A stretch of 64,000 bases of DNA, taken from contig BLZA01000007.1 of the NCBI GenBank assembly GCA_013423385.1, forward strand, positions 248,001-312,000, given 5' to 3'. Of this stretch, positions 35,604 to 46,980 are shown piece by piece (positions within the stretch are counted from its first letter, which is position 1; every line of letters begins with the position of its first letter). Under the pieces are notes generated by a model. The model was not told where the DNA came from. It made no database searches and was given only the letters and a program-made list of their open reading frames with translations. The stretch is from Naganishia liquefaciens. Taxonomy: Eukaryota; Basidiomycota; Tremellomycetes; Filobasidiales; Filobasidiaceae. Position numbers and translations under genes: made by a program.

Positions 35604-38227
35604 ATGGCTTATACACGCTCCCGCTCAAACTCGGGCATCGGAGACTGGTACACTTCCTCTTACTCAAACACCATCTCGCGCCTGCGTACGACCCCGTTTA
35701 TGCCCGGGGCCAACTTTGAACAGACGACGGCACAGCTACACGAATTGGAAGCGACACGATCACACATGTCCGCCGGATCGGGATATCAGGGAGGAGTGAG
35801 GGATAGGGTTCAAGTAATGGATGTCACGACGGGTCTACCGATGACGAGTCGACAGATTGCGCAGGCGACGGATGCGACGAATCAGACGGGTGTGAATGGT
35901 GCCGGTGGTGCCGGTGGCGGAGCACAGAAGAAGAAGGGGCAAACATTGTTTGGACCTGATGTAGGATTCGAAGAGGCCGATGCTGTTGGTGGGTGGACAA
36001 AGGGGGATGCGCAGGCGACACCGTCGACGACGACGGCGTCGACAGCAGCGGCCGGCACGCCGACGGTTCCGCTCAACGTCGTCAAGACGTGGATCGAGCG
36101 TGCCAAGGCGACCGATGTCGATCCCAACAATGCTCGGGTGCACAAGACGACGACTCTACAAGCACTCGTCAACTTGAAACGACCCAGTCTGTCGTTGATT
36201 GCGCTGACGGCTGCGAACCCGGATGGTCAGCCGTCCTTGGGCGCAGCGGGCGCAGCGACGTCGCATGCGCTCCGATTCAACTATGACGCCTCGTCTCCCG
36301 CGGTGCTCGTGACGCTCTCAATCCATCCGCGATCGTACCAGCCTTATCTCGCACAACGGCCCGTAACGACATTGTACTCGGCGCGCCACGAGGGAGGCTT
36401 TGGCAAGACGTGGCAACTCCCGGACGGCCATGCGTTGGATCTTTCGCAATTAATGGATGAGGAACTGCGCGTCAAGGAGCAGGCCAAGCGGGCGCGCGAG
36501 GAGGAAGAGGAACGTAGGCGCAGGAGCGCGGCGATGGATGGGGAAGAAGAAGATGAAGATGAAGACCTAAAGAAGGGGATTCACAGGCGTCAATCCAACA
36601 CCGGGCGTACGGCTGCTCATCCAAACGGTCAGACGACAACAGAGTCATCCCAGCCAGCGGCTGCGCGTTCGCGATTCGGCATGTCGGGCATTTTCGGACG
36701 TCGCCAGCGACGACAGGACGAGGAGCAAGGCATTGTTGCCGGGATTCGAAATGCCCAAGGGGGATCCGCAGCGCCAGCGGGAGGGGACGTGATGGAGATG
36801 CAACCGACGTCTCTTGCTGCTGTGACTGGAACTGCGGATCCCGCGGCCGCCGCGGCTGGTGGCGAGGAGAAGGAAAAGGAAAAGGATGTCATGGAGGAAG
36901 ATGGGATCCGGCTCCTCATACGTTTGGATGCGTTGGACGACCAAGGTACCATACCTCGTTTTCGGAGACTGAGATGTTCTCGTGCTGATCAAACTCGTCC
37001 AGGCCATAAGATTTCTCCCTCGAATGCCCAACTGACCCATGTGCTCCTTACGGGAACATCCATGACCAGCATTTCGGCTGCCAATGTCAACGCCGAAGTT
37101 GACGCAGAAGACACCACTATTGCGCCCGTCGCCTTGCAAGAACCGGTTGCGCGACCCTCCGTCGACGGACCTGTCAAGCGTTCTTGGGCGCTCAAGGTCG
37201 TTCGTCGAGAAGCCATCATTGCAGCCCATACATTCCTGCTCAAGGAAATCTACGGACTGGCGTCGGCATCGACTGCCGATGCCGAGTCAGCCGACATGGC
37301 CAACGATGCGTCGGATCCGTATGCATCGACACCGAACGAATGCATCGTCTGCTTGACGAATGCGAGGGATGTCGTCTTGCTGCCTTGCCGACACTTGGTC
37401 GTTTGTCGGGAGTGTGCTTTGGGGATGATTGAATTCGGTGCCGGTGGCAAGGTCGCGCGACGCGAAGATGTGAACCCGAGCGATGCCGCTGGAACGGGCG
37501 GTACGACAGGCGCCGCTGGATCTGGAGATGTTGCTGGAGATGCTGCGCCTGTCCCTGCTCCTGCGCCTACGACCCGCGAAAGGAGAAAGCGCAAGGCCAA
37601 GGGTTGGTTCTGTCCTGTTTGTCGACAGCGTGAGTAGTTGCTGTGGGTACGGTTTATTCGCAATGATTGAGCGCTCCTTCTCTTTTTACAGCGTACACTT
37701 CTCTGCTTCGACTTGCTCTGCCTGCTCCGGCAAACCAAGCGCTCGAAGCTGTTGACCTCGAAGAACAACAGGCAGATGAACACGCCGACACAGCCACCAT
37801 CCGATCCTTCCGCACCACCCGGACTGCTCGTTCTGTCGCGGGCCATTCCCTTCACCGCGTCTCGAGTCGCGCAACGCTTCCCGAGCGTGGCGAGAGAATG
37901 TTGCGGGAACTCGCACCCGACGCGGACGATGATGACGAAGCGGATGATGATGTCGTCACGCACGGCGACCGGCCCGTCATGCGCGATCAGCAGCAGACCC
38001 AATACCCGCCGCGACCTCAGGAATCAGAGGGCGAGCGTCGCGAACGTTTGCAGCAAGAGGAAATGGACAGAGAAAGTGCGGCCTATCAACCGGCGCCGTT
38101 TGTGCTTGGCAATGAGCTGGAGGTGACTACTCCTCCTGCCGCTCGTCTTCCGGCGGACACCAATGTGCAGACCACTGCGGCTGGCCGACAGAGCCAGGAG
38201 GGCTCAGGCTGGCGCGCCATCGTTTAG
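35604..38227 (+). CDS. RING E3 ubiquitin ligase of the MGRN1/RNF157/LOG2 type
   Basis: Exons 35604-36945, 37003-37629 and 37692-38227 (2505 nt, 834 residues). The N-terminal half holds the mahogunin-like beta-sandwich region: LNVVKTWIERAKATD with TTTLQALVNLKRPSL, then LRFNYDASSPAVLVTLSIHPR and FGKTWQLPDGHALDLSQLMD, which match the domain next to the RING in animal and plant members. The RING is C3HC4-like: CIVCLTNARDVVLLPCRHLV, VCRECALGM, then a Gly/Ala/basic insert and CPVCRQPYTSLLRL; the last two Cys of the RING are separated from the following PY by the intron at 37630-37691. The long insert between the two halves of the RING (about 60 residues) is unusual. A long acidic/Arg-rich C-terminal tail follows. 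Targets are unknown. Confidence 0.9.
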
Positions 38228-38861
38228 TTCATTCGATTCAAGGCTTTCTGTATACTATTCTCTGTGGGTCTTTTGCTCAACTGTACAAAGTCGTGGTCAA
38301 CTGGTTGCCTGGTTTCACCGAAGGAAGCGGTTGTACGTGAATTTTCTAGTGTTGTAGATTGTAGAATGTCGGTATGTAACGATAATATATCTGTTTTCTT
38401 CTCGATCCAAGAACTTGACGGCGGGTTTCTGTATAGGGATGACTGTGGCTTTCGCAACTCGCTCATATGTTTTACACTACAGATATACAATGTGCGAACC
38501 GCTTTCGTCTGTTCTGGCTATAATACATTGTGACCAGAGTGAGCATGCACCAGCATGGCTACGAGAAATCATGAGCACTAGGTAGAAAGTCCGTGTAGGT
38601 GTTGATTTGCATTGGAGGGCGATGACGGGTATTCATCTCCATTATTTCCGGCTGGACTTGACCGCCGGAGACAGCCAGCGAAAGAAATGCGTTGTCATGA
38701 GGTCGTTCCCCCCAGTAGAATACTGGATGAGGTGGTATAGCACGCGCATTTGAAGCCTGTCATAAAAGCTTGTCGAGGGCAACCGATCAGAATGTTTGGG
38801 CAACCTGCGTGTTCGGCGGAGATTGATGCTGTTGCAGGCTGAACAAGCGGTACGGGAATGA
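38228..38861. other. Intergenic between convergent genes
   Basis: 634 bp between the RING-gene stop and the last PPZ stop, AT-richer than the exons. It should contain both 3' UTRs. A possible donor (GTATGT) just before the chosen PPZ stop could lead to one more PPZ exon inside this interval; I could not confirm it. Confidence 0.45.
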
Positions 38862-41048
38862 TTACATAAATGTTTGTGAGTCTGCCCAGTGAATCGAGAC
38901 ATACCTCTTCCGTTTCGCTTTCGTCATTTCCTTTTTCAGATCGGCGCTATTCAAGGGCTGATAACGAAGGCGAGGTCAGGATATGCAGTTGTGAAATGTC
39001 GGCTTCTCACGCACCTTGAGGAGCTCGAACGAGCACAACAAATCCTCCGAAACAGACATGACTGCTGCAAAGTTCTGTGCAATAACAGAGCGGGTCAGAG
39101 CGGTCATAGCGATGTGGGGCAAAAGCACTTACGTCGAATTCCTGAAGATTATGAGAAGCACGAAAGGGAACAAAAGTCAGTACTTGTAAGGGTTTGCTCT
39201 GTACGTGGAACGGACCCCGCAATAGCTATTAGGAGGAAATGGAGTGAGCAGGGTGCAAAGACCATGCTTGGAGCCATTCTACTTACTTTGGCGCGGAGAA
39301 GACGGTAACGAGCGTTCGATCGTTGTAGAATTCGTATCCATCCTTAAACGCATATATCAACACGCTGTAGTCTGATCCCCACTCAACCCGGATCTCACCT
39401 CGACGACCATATGCGCTCTGCATATAAGATCCATATCCTGACAAGTGAAATGAGCGTTAATCTCAACGCCATCTGATATGATGCTCACATGTGTCGCAAG
39501 GAAAGCGTTGATAACCGCTTTGCCGTAGCAATACGACACTCCTCGCTCATTGTCTTCCCACTCGAGAGCGGTATCACTCGGATCTGACCAGACGAGATCG
39601 TTCAGCAGGCCATAGTCGGGCACATCTGGAAGAATGGGTAAGAGGATGAGTGACATGGCAAAAGGGACGAGAAGTGAAGTCAAAATGATGCGTACCCGTG
39701 GGTCGCTGTATTCTCCTGATATCATCCATGCTTGATAGGCTTGGGCTCAGTCCGCCATGAACGCAGAAGATCTTGCTGGCGACGATCGAAGCGATAGGCA
39801 GCGTGTTGAAGACGTCGATGAACGTTTTCCATGTTTTAATGTTGGTTCGGCGTTTGCATTCGTCGTAAAAGCCGTAGACTGAGAGTCGATAGAAGATGAG
39901 TTGCAGCGTCCAGAGTTACGATTGAACCAATACTTACCTCGGGTAACGTTGGCGCACTCATGGTTACCCCGGAGGAGGAAAAAGTTTTCGGGGTACTTGA
40001 TCTTGTAGCATAGTAGCAAGAGGATCGTTTCGAGCGACTGTTTCCCCCTATCGACATAGTCACCCAGGAAGAGGTAATTGGCCGATGGCGGGAAACCGCA
40101 CATCTCGAATAGACGAATAAGGTCGGCGTACTGTAATGGACAGCAGTCAGTACGCGTAGGAGACGATACAATCCCTCCGGAAGTGAGAGAAAGTTAACTT
40201 GCCTGTCCGTGCACGTCCCCGACAATCTTGACGGGCGGACTCAACTCGATCAGCGTCGGCTGACTGAGGAATACCTCACGGGCCGCCAAGCAGACACTGG
40301 TGATTTCTGCATTTTTCAATGGCGGATTCTTTGTCACTTTCCCGCTGTAGCCGGCCTCGAGCAATCGCTGAATCATGTTATCGACGTCGAGCGTGCGCGG
40401 TACTGCTGAACCTGGTACATTGGTGATCCCGGAGCCCGGCCCCTGAGGTGGGAACGAGCTCGAGGGGATAGGAGAGGAGCCGTAGAAGCCTCCGGCCGGG
40501 GAAGCCGAGAGGTTGGAAGATGGTTGTGGTGGAGGAGGTGATGACGATCGTCCCGGGAACAGATGATGCGCCTTGGATGATCCGCCTTGTCCCTGCAGTT
40601 CCGCAGCGCCGACAATCGACGTCGTCGTCGGGATACCCGTCTCGGACCCTGCAACGCTCAACCTCGAGCCTTCCTCCATCAATGTCGTTCCCGGTAATCC
40701 GACATTCCCGACACCGGGCGAGCTCGGATCATCCCCCTCAGCCGACGGCGGAGGACTCTTGCTCCTTCCGCTCTGGCTCGCACCTGCTGCTGCTTGACCC
40801 GAACTGACGCTCGCTCGACCTCGTGTCTCTGCCGGAGCGCCTTTGCGTGCCCCGGGCGTAAGGCCCTCCAATGACTGGGTTGTGGATGCTGGGGCGCCTT
40901 GTTCCGGAATGACGAGTTGTCCGGCAAGGGGTGCTTGACCTCGGCGATTGCTGAGGCCCGAGATGGACGAGATGGAGCGCTGGCTGTCGGTCTTTGATAG
41001 CTCCTTGGACTTTGTCCTTGCCATCTTCTTGGACGATTGTTGACCCAT
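38862..41048 (-). CDS. PPZ1: PPZ-type serine/threonine protein phosphatase (PPP family)
   Basis: Fungal PP1-related phosphatase involved in salt/cation balance and cell integrity. Ten exons: 41048-40203, 40130-39938, 39878-39696, 39625-39489, 39437-39399, 39342-39287, 39225-39216 (10 nt), 39141-39133 (9 nt), 39074-39015 and 38957-38862; total 1629 nt, 542 residues. The N-terminus MGQQSSKK fits N-myristoylation, followed by about 215 disordered Ser/Pro/Gly-rich residues, as in PPZ and unlike PP1. Catalytic motifs are all present: GDVHGQ, GDYVDRG, LLRGNHE, HGGLSP and SAPNYCGEFDN. The ending is [11 protein letters not shown] plus a short tail. Two features are unusual: NYCGEFD is encoded by two microexons, and the first intron (40131-40202) starts with GC (GCAAGT). 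Confidence 0.94.
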
Positions 41049-43365
41049 CTTGCGCGTCCGGGTCGAGATGAGATGGCGGGATGGGAGGTGTATACGGAGT
41101 CTTGTGAGGAATGTGTACGAGGAATGTGATAAAGATGTATCGTGTCAGCCCTGGTGTATTGTTGTCTTCTCCGTTCAGTGGTGACTTGTCTCCCACCATA
41201 GCCGCTCTCTTGGCGCACCAGATGAATGACGGAGCACGACCAGGCCATCCGGGAGCAGGTGCGCCCCGGGCATATTGATCAATGTCAGGCAAGCTGATCG
41301 TTTATTCGGACAGCTATTCGGACCCCGGGACGGCTGGAATACGCAGATCGTGGGCTATCGGGTTCCACCTGCACCGTCGAACCCTCCGAGAAAGCATAGC
41401 CTATCTGATGGGCGTGCTGGTGATCATGGCTCTTTCGTGGAAAATCGACAATCGCGTTATATTCGTGTTAGCGAATTGACGCATGTTGGCTCTAAGACCT
41501 CCGCATTAGTCATACCTGACTAGTCCAACGAGTAACCGGAAGTTTCATCACTTGCGATCGAGTCAAGTCCCCCCTCTCTAACCTGCTTGTATCACGCTGT
41601 CAATATACAGTAGGGAAGGCACCTTTATGTAAGGTCCTTCACATCTCACCCTTCTGCGCTCGCGCTTGCGCTCAGCGGGACGAACCTAACGGTATGACGG
41701 TATCCCCGTCGCCACTATTGACTTTTCGCCACAGTTGCGTCTGTCTCCGACGAGCGTTGTCATCGAAATATAAGAGTACCGCTGGATTTGTGAAGAACAA
41801 TGAAACTCGTCGTGAGGTATATGTCTCATTCAATGATTCAAAAATGCTTGGGATGGGACAGGCCGATCGGCCAGAATTTGTTCCATCTTTGTCTTCTACT
41901 GTCGTTAAAGGGAATCCTGATCCTGCCTTACATACAGGACGTTTCGCCAAGTTCGCCTGCCTGAATGCCTAGTGTAAGCTTGCAGGCAGAGAACCCTTCC
42001 CTTCACGGTCGATTTGTCACCGTTCTCTCTTCATGGCGCGTTACGGAGGGTGTGTCACGCCCTGACACTAGGCTTCCGGGTGCTGCGGGGCATACAGTTA
42101 TGACCGGCGTAAAGGTGTCACAGTGGTATGCTCAAAGCCCTCGAGTCCACCTTAGAGGTCCTCCCCATCGCAATAGTCTTGCTAGAAAGACTTGGCGAAG
42201 CAATATTTCTCATGACAACCTACTGAGAGCATTGCATTCATAGGACCTAGTACACGGAACTGGTACACAGATCCGCTGGGTGAAGTATCTATTGTAAAGG
42301 TGAGCTGAGAAATTAGGAAAGCAGTATAAAGCTTTGTTGAGCCTAATTGTACTCCATTCGCCAGCCCCGTCTTGGGCTCCGGGACAATTCCAGTCCTTAA
42401 TCTTTGCATTGCGGAGTGGCCTGTAGAAAACAACATAGTCTGCCGGGTTGCCAGGAACTTTAGATATCCCTACACAGTTGCGATGACGCGGAATTTAGGA
42501 TCATGACATTGAGTTCGGAGAGAAGACCTGCGCCTTTGTGGAAAGGAAAAGATATTTCGTGGAGATATCCAGCATGCATCACCAAGTGCGACTGAGCAGG
42601 TTCAGCAACCTGGTCCCCAATTCGAAGCTATTTCGAGCTGTATCCTCGGAGCTATAGGCTATGCCATATGGTCTCAGTTCAAGTGCAAGCCCAAGGCAGC
42701 ATAATAGCTCCCTATTAGGGGCGGCGACTCAGCGGAACATTCAAACTTTCCCATAGCCCACAGAAGCTGAGACGATCGCATCTGATTGGCTGAGATTGTA
42801 TTCGTGCTTTCATGTGCATGACGCGTGGGCTTGACAATGAGGTAGAAAGCGGCAACCTTTCGAATTGTCCTGACATTGTCATCAACGACGTTTTGGTTTC
42901 TGGTGTTCTTGTCAATACCTATCTGCAGAAGCATAGGAGGGCGATCACGAAGCTGAGATACTGAAAATACAGCACCCTTTCTTCCCTTTAATAATGTAAT
43001 ACCGCACCGACTTGTCATCGCGCGCTCGGTTTGTTTTGTTTCAGCTTTCGATCGAGCGAGACGGGAGACCGAATACGATCCATGTCAAGGAATAACGTTA
43101 AGGATGCGTGTTGCCTCTCTTTCTGTGTTTCGAAACAAAGACGCGATCCGTTGAGCGCCCGTCTGATGGTAGGGTTGACCATACCCAGGCCATTGAGTAC
43201 TACTCCATCGTCGTGGGAAGGAGGAACAAGGTCGATATCCCCACATTCATCATCGTAAACACATTTTCGATAACAATCACGAACAAAGTTGACGCTGCAC
43301 AACACGGCGAGGACAGTCAGCCTGGTTGGCCTGAACGGCGCCAAGCATCAGATTGGTAGGAGAAC
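41049..43365. other. 2.3-kb stretch without a recognised gene, between PPZ and CDH1
   Basis: Lies between two genes read away from each other. Codon use in the open frames here is irregular and AT-richer, and no frame longer than 114 codons shows a family motif or supports intron joins. No tRNA-like box, inverted repeat or transposase sequence was noticed. It may be a long regulatory region or hold long 5' leaders. Confidence 0.5.
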
Positions 43366-46300
43366 ATGTCGGTTCCTGCAACTTCCGTTCGAAGGTCGCC
43401 TCGCAACCACCACCATCAGTCGACTTTCCCGCCTTCCTTGTCACAGCGACTCTCATCCAGCTCTTCCGCTGTCGCGCCTAGCTTGACTCGCTCATCGAAC
43501 TCTACCAACGTTCAAGGCTCGCCTACGTCGACCACATCGTCTTCCAGATCACTACACTCCCCTCCGGCTATGACACAGCATACGCACTACTTTCCTCCTC
43601 AGAACGCCAATATTTCGGGATCGGGAGGACACGCCGGAGCGAACGGGGTAGTCACAGGGGACGGGACGATAGCGCATAGTCCGGGGTTCAAGGTGACCAA
43701 GCTTACGAGGAGAAGCAGCAAGAAGGGCATGACACCCGTTGCGGTATCGCAGAGTGGGGCGGTCAAGGCAGATAGGGAGAGGACGGAAGAAATGGATAAT
43801 CGGTCAAAGTCTTCAAGTCATTCGCGCCATAATTCGCCTTCCTCAAGCATGATTGTCGACTATACTGGAGGCAATCCCGCTCAGCATCAGGTGAACAACA
43901 ACTCCCGATCTGGCGCGAGTCAGCATGCCACTACCATGACGCCTTCGGGAATTATGACGAGACTGAGATCAGCGTCAGGTCTGACCCCGCAAATGTCGCC
44001 AACATACGCAACAGGCAACAATGTACAGTCAGTCCACCATCACTACCCCCACGGTCCCAACAGTCCCGCTCGCCAAGATTCCGCTCCTGACGTCTTTGGA
44101 CCCGTTGCCACGATGTCTCCGTCAGCAGGGTCGATAACGCCCAAGATGCTTCGAAACCGATCAACCCGAATAGTGTCTTCTGCCAGGACGGGCACTGACG
44201 ATGTAGATCCCATCGGTCTTGGCATTCGATCATCTTCGCCTGCGGGACCTGAATTGGATCTCACCTCGATTTATGCCACGAGTGCTTCTTCTACCATGTT
44301 GCCGAATCCGTCGCCGCATGCAGCCATTCGGGGAAGGAATCGACGCAAATCTTATCAGGTCAACGAAGATGATGGTCAGATAGAGACAGCCAGTTCAGAA
44401 TCATGCGAGATTGGCCGATCAGCGCAAACGGTCAGGTCACGTCTGGCTCCGAAAAGGACGGCTACGACCTCTGAACCGACCTCTCATCTGGGATCTCCGG
44501 CTCGCACCGTGTCTCCAGTACCGCACATTCCTTCGGTCCGCGCTCACGGCGTTGAGGCTGCGGAACGTCCAAAGACTCCGGAAAGGGATGTGAATTACGA
44601 TCGAGATAGCGGGATAACGAGAATACGGACGGCTGCGAGCGTTGATACGGGTCTGGACAACCTCACGAGAGAATCCATTCCGCTCAATTCCACGCCAGCT
44701 AGTGTTCATGCCAGGCGAGCGGACTCAAGTACTGATGGAGGCTCCTATATGAGACCGAGTCTGCCGGGGGATGCAAGTCTGACAGTAGCTTCTCCTCGCA
44801 AAGGTAAAGCAAGAGACTATGGCGATAGGTAAGTCTCAAGTTGGTAGCCAGAAAGAAGAGCGCTAACACACTTTCGCTCAGATTCATCCCGCAACGAGAC
44901 GATTCGGCGAATCTACATGCATCTTACCAGCTTATCCCGGATGGCCCTGGCGCTAGCCTTGGATACGTCATGGGTGGTGTTCGAACAGACTTTATCGCGT
45001 CCACGGCTGCTACGGCTTCAGAGAGGGCAAAGAAGAGAGGCGCGCATGGAGAAATTGACGCAATGAAGGGTATGTTGTTCGCGAGTGGACCATGGTCGGA
45101 GACTGACGCTATCATATTGTTTAGACGATGCCGATCGCGCATATAGCCAACTCTTACGCTCGGAAATGTTCGGTGCCTCCCTTTCACCAGGACCAAATGA
45201 CAGGCCTCATCCCAGCAGTAGCGCCTCCATGCCAAATGTTCATGCGCGATCTCCAAGCCGTCACACGGCATACCCTATCAGCCATTACGCCTCCCTCGGT
45301 TCCGGTCTGAATAACCTGCCACCGCTTCTCGCACACGGGGCGGGTACACCCTCAGCTTCCGCACAGGGAGCCTTTGCGAGTGGCTACAGCCCTGTCAGGG
45401 GTTCTGGATACAATGGCGGATCGGCTGCAGGGACCCCCGTAACGCCCAGCAGGAAGCGGGTGCTCAATTACTCGTCCCCATCGGCCAAAGCTCACCGCTC
45501 TAGTCCCAGCCGTCAAATGACGGTCTCGCCCGGTCACTTCAACCTTGGCTACGGTAACGGGGCAAACGTTGGTATCGGGTTCGACGACATGCTTTCTGAA
45601 AAGTATAATCAGAGTCTGATAGGCAGGGAGAGCCAGCGGGCTTTGCTGAGCCCTAGAAAGCCCACACGATGGATATCGAAAACTCCCTTCAAGGTGCTCG
45701 ATGCCCCTGAGCTAGCCGTAAGTCATTTTGCGATGATTCAAGGCGTAGTTGGCTGATCCTCGAGGCTTTCAGGATGACTTTTATCTTAATCTCGTATCCT
45801 GGTCTCAAACCAACCTTCTGGCCGTCGGGCTGTCCTCCTGTGTTTATCTATGGTCGGCGGCGACCTCTCAGGTAACTAGACTCGCAGATCTTTCACAGTC
45901 GGAAGGCCGCACAGCGGACGGAGGGGACAGTGTGACAGGTTTGGATTGGACGAATAGGGTGAGTTCCTTTTCAGAAGGTATCTGGCCACATTCTGAACCC
46001 TAGCACAGGGGAGCACTATTGCCATCGGTACCAGCAAGGGCATCGTCGAGATTTGGGACGCGGAGAAGGAGAAGAAATTACGAACAATGACCGGTCACGA
46101 GTCAAGGGTCGGCGCACTTGCGTGGAACGGCAGCATCCTTTCCACCGGCTCGCGAGACCGCAAGATCCTTCATCGAGATGTGCGCGTACCAAATCACTAT
46201 ATCCGAGAATTGAAGGCACATAGGCAAGAGGTTTGTGGTCTCAAGTGGAATACCCAAACGGAACAATTGGCCTCTGGCGGTAACGACAACAAATTATACA

Positions 46301-46881
46301 TTTGGGAAAAGACCAACGAGCAACCCCTCTACCGATTCCCCGAACACAAGGCGGCCGTAAAGGCTATTGCATGGAGCCCGCATCAGCGCGGTTTACTGGC
46401 CAGTGGTGGAGGAACGGCCGACAAGAAAATCTATTACTGGAACACGATGACTGGCAATCTACTCAGCGAATGGGATACTGGGTCGCAGGTGAGTACCTAT
46501 CGGAATCTGGCACAACGGCAGCTGATTTGGCGGTCTCAGGTTTGTAACCTAATGTGGTCCAAGAACTCGAACGAAATCGTTTCTACCCATGGCTATTCAG
46601 CCGGTCCCGTTTCCAATCAGATCACCGTCTGGAAGTACCCAACCATGTCGCAAGTTGCGACACTTACCGGCCACACCTATCGAGTGCTTTATCTTGCGAT
46701 GAGTCCCGACGGTCAGACCATTGTCACAGGCGCAGGCGACGAGACTTTACGATTCTGGAATGCATTCCAAACCCGAAAGCTCGGCGAGAGCGGTACGGAT
46801 GCGGGTGAAGAGGCTCTGGCATCCGCGATGGAGAGGCGAAGGGCGGATAACAGCTTGAATCCGTTTTCCAAGATTCGATAA
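43366..46881 (+). CDS. CDH1: APC/C activator of the CDH1/FZR1/Ste9 type (WD40)
   Basis: Substrate-recruiting activator of the anaphase-promoting complex in late mitosis and G1. Exons 43366-44828, 44882-45069, 45125-45717, 45773-45958, 46009-46488 and 46540-46881 sum to 3252 nt (1083 residues). The N-terminal 490 residues are Ser/Pro-rich, with many SP/TP sites expected for CDK control. The C-box DRFIPQR is split by the first intron (D-R before, F-I-P after). Next come LLRSEMFG, SPRKPTRWISKTPFKVLDAP and the seven-blade propeller, e.g. DDFYLNLVSWSQTNLLAVGL, VEIWDAEKEKKLRTMTGH, QEVCGLKWNTQTEQLASGGND and ITVWKYPTMSQVATLTGH. The protein ends in NPFSKIR, the Ile-Arg tail that docks on Cdc27. CDC20 is less likely because of RYIP-free C-box order and this linker. 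The protein is about twice the length of the yeast one because of the N-terminus. Confidence 0.95.
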
Positions 46882-46980
46882 GTCAACACTACTACGAAGT
46901 TGTATATGACCTTCGGCCAGCGGGCAGAAATGTATCGATAGCATTTGCAAGTTCACATTTTTCAATCCCGCTCCGCTTCT

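Noticed and set aside
38642-38902. Minus-strand ORF that could be an extra last exon of PPZ
   Set aside because: It begins in the last PPZ exon in another frame. A GTATGT donor exists there, but no acceptor gives a recognisable PPZ tail, and the simple stop at 38862 gives a total length that is 3n.
41694-42243. Possible decayed transposon between PPZ and CDH1
   Set aside because: No terminal repeats, target-site duplication or transposase/reverse-transcriptase motif could be found in any frame.
43015-43344. 109-codon minus-strand ORF upstream of CDH1
   Set aside because: No family motif, irregular codon use and overlap with plus-strand frames; probably chance in the CDH1 leader region.
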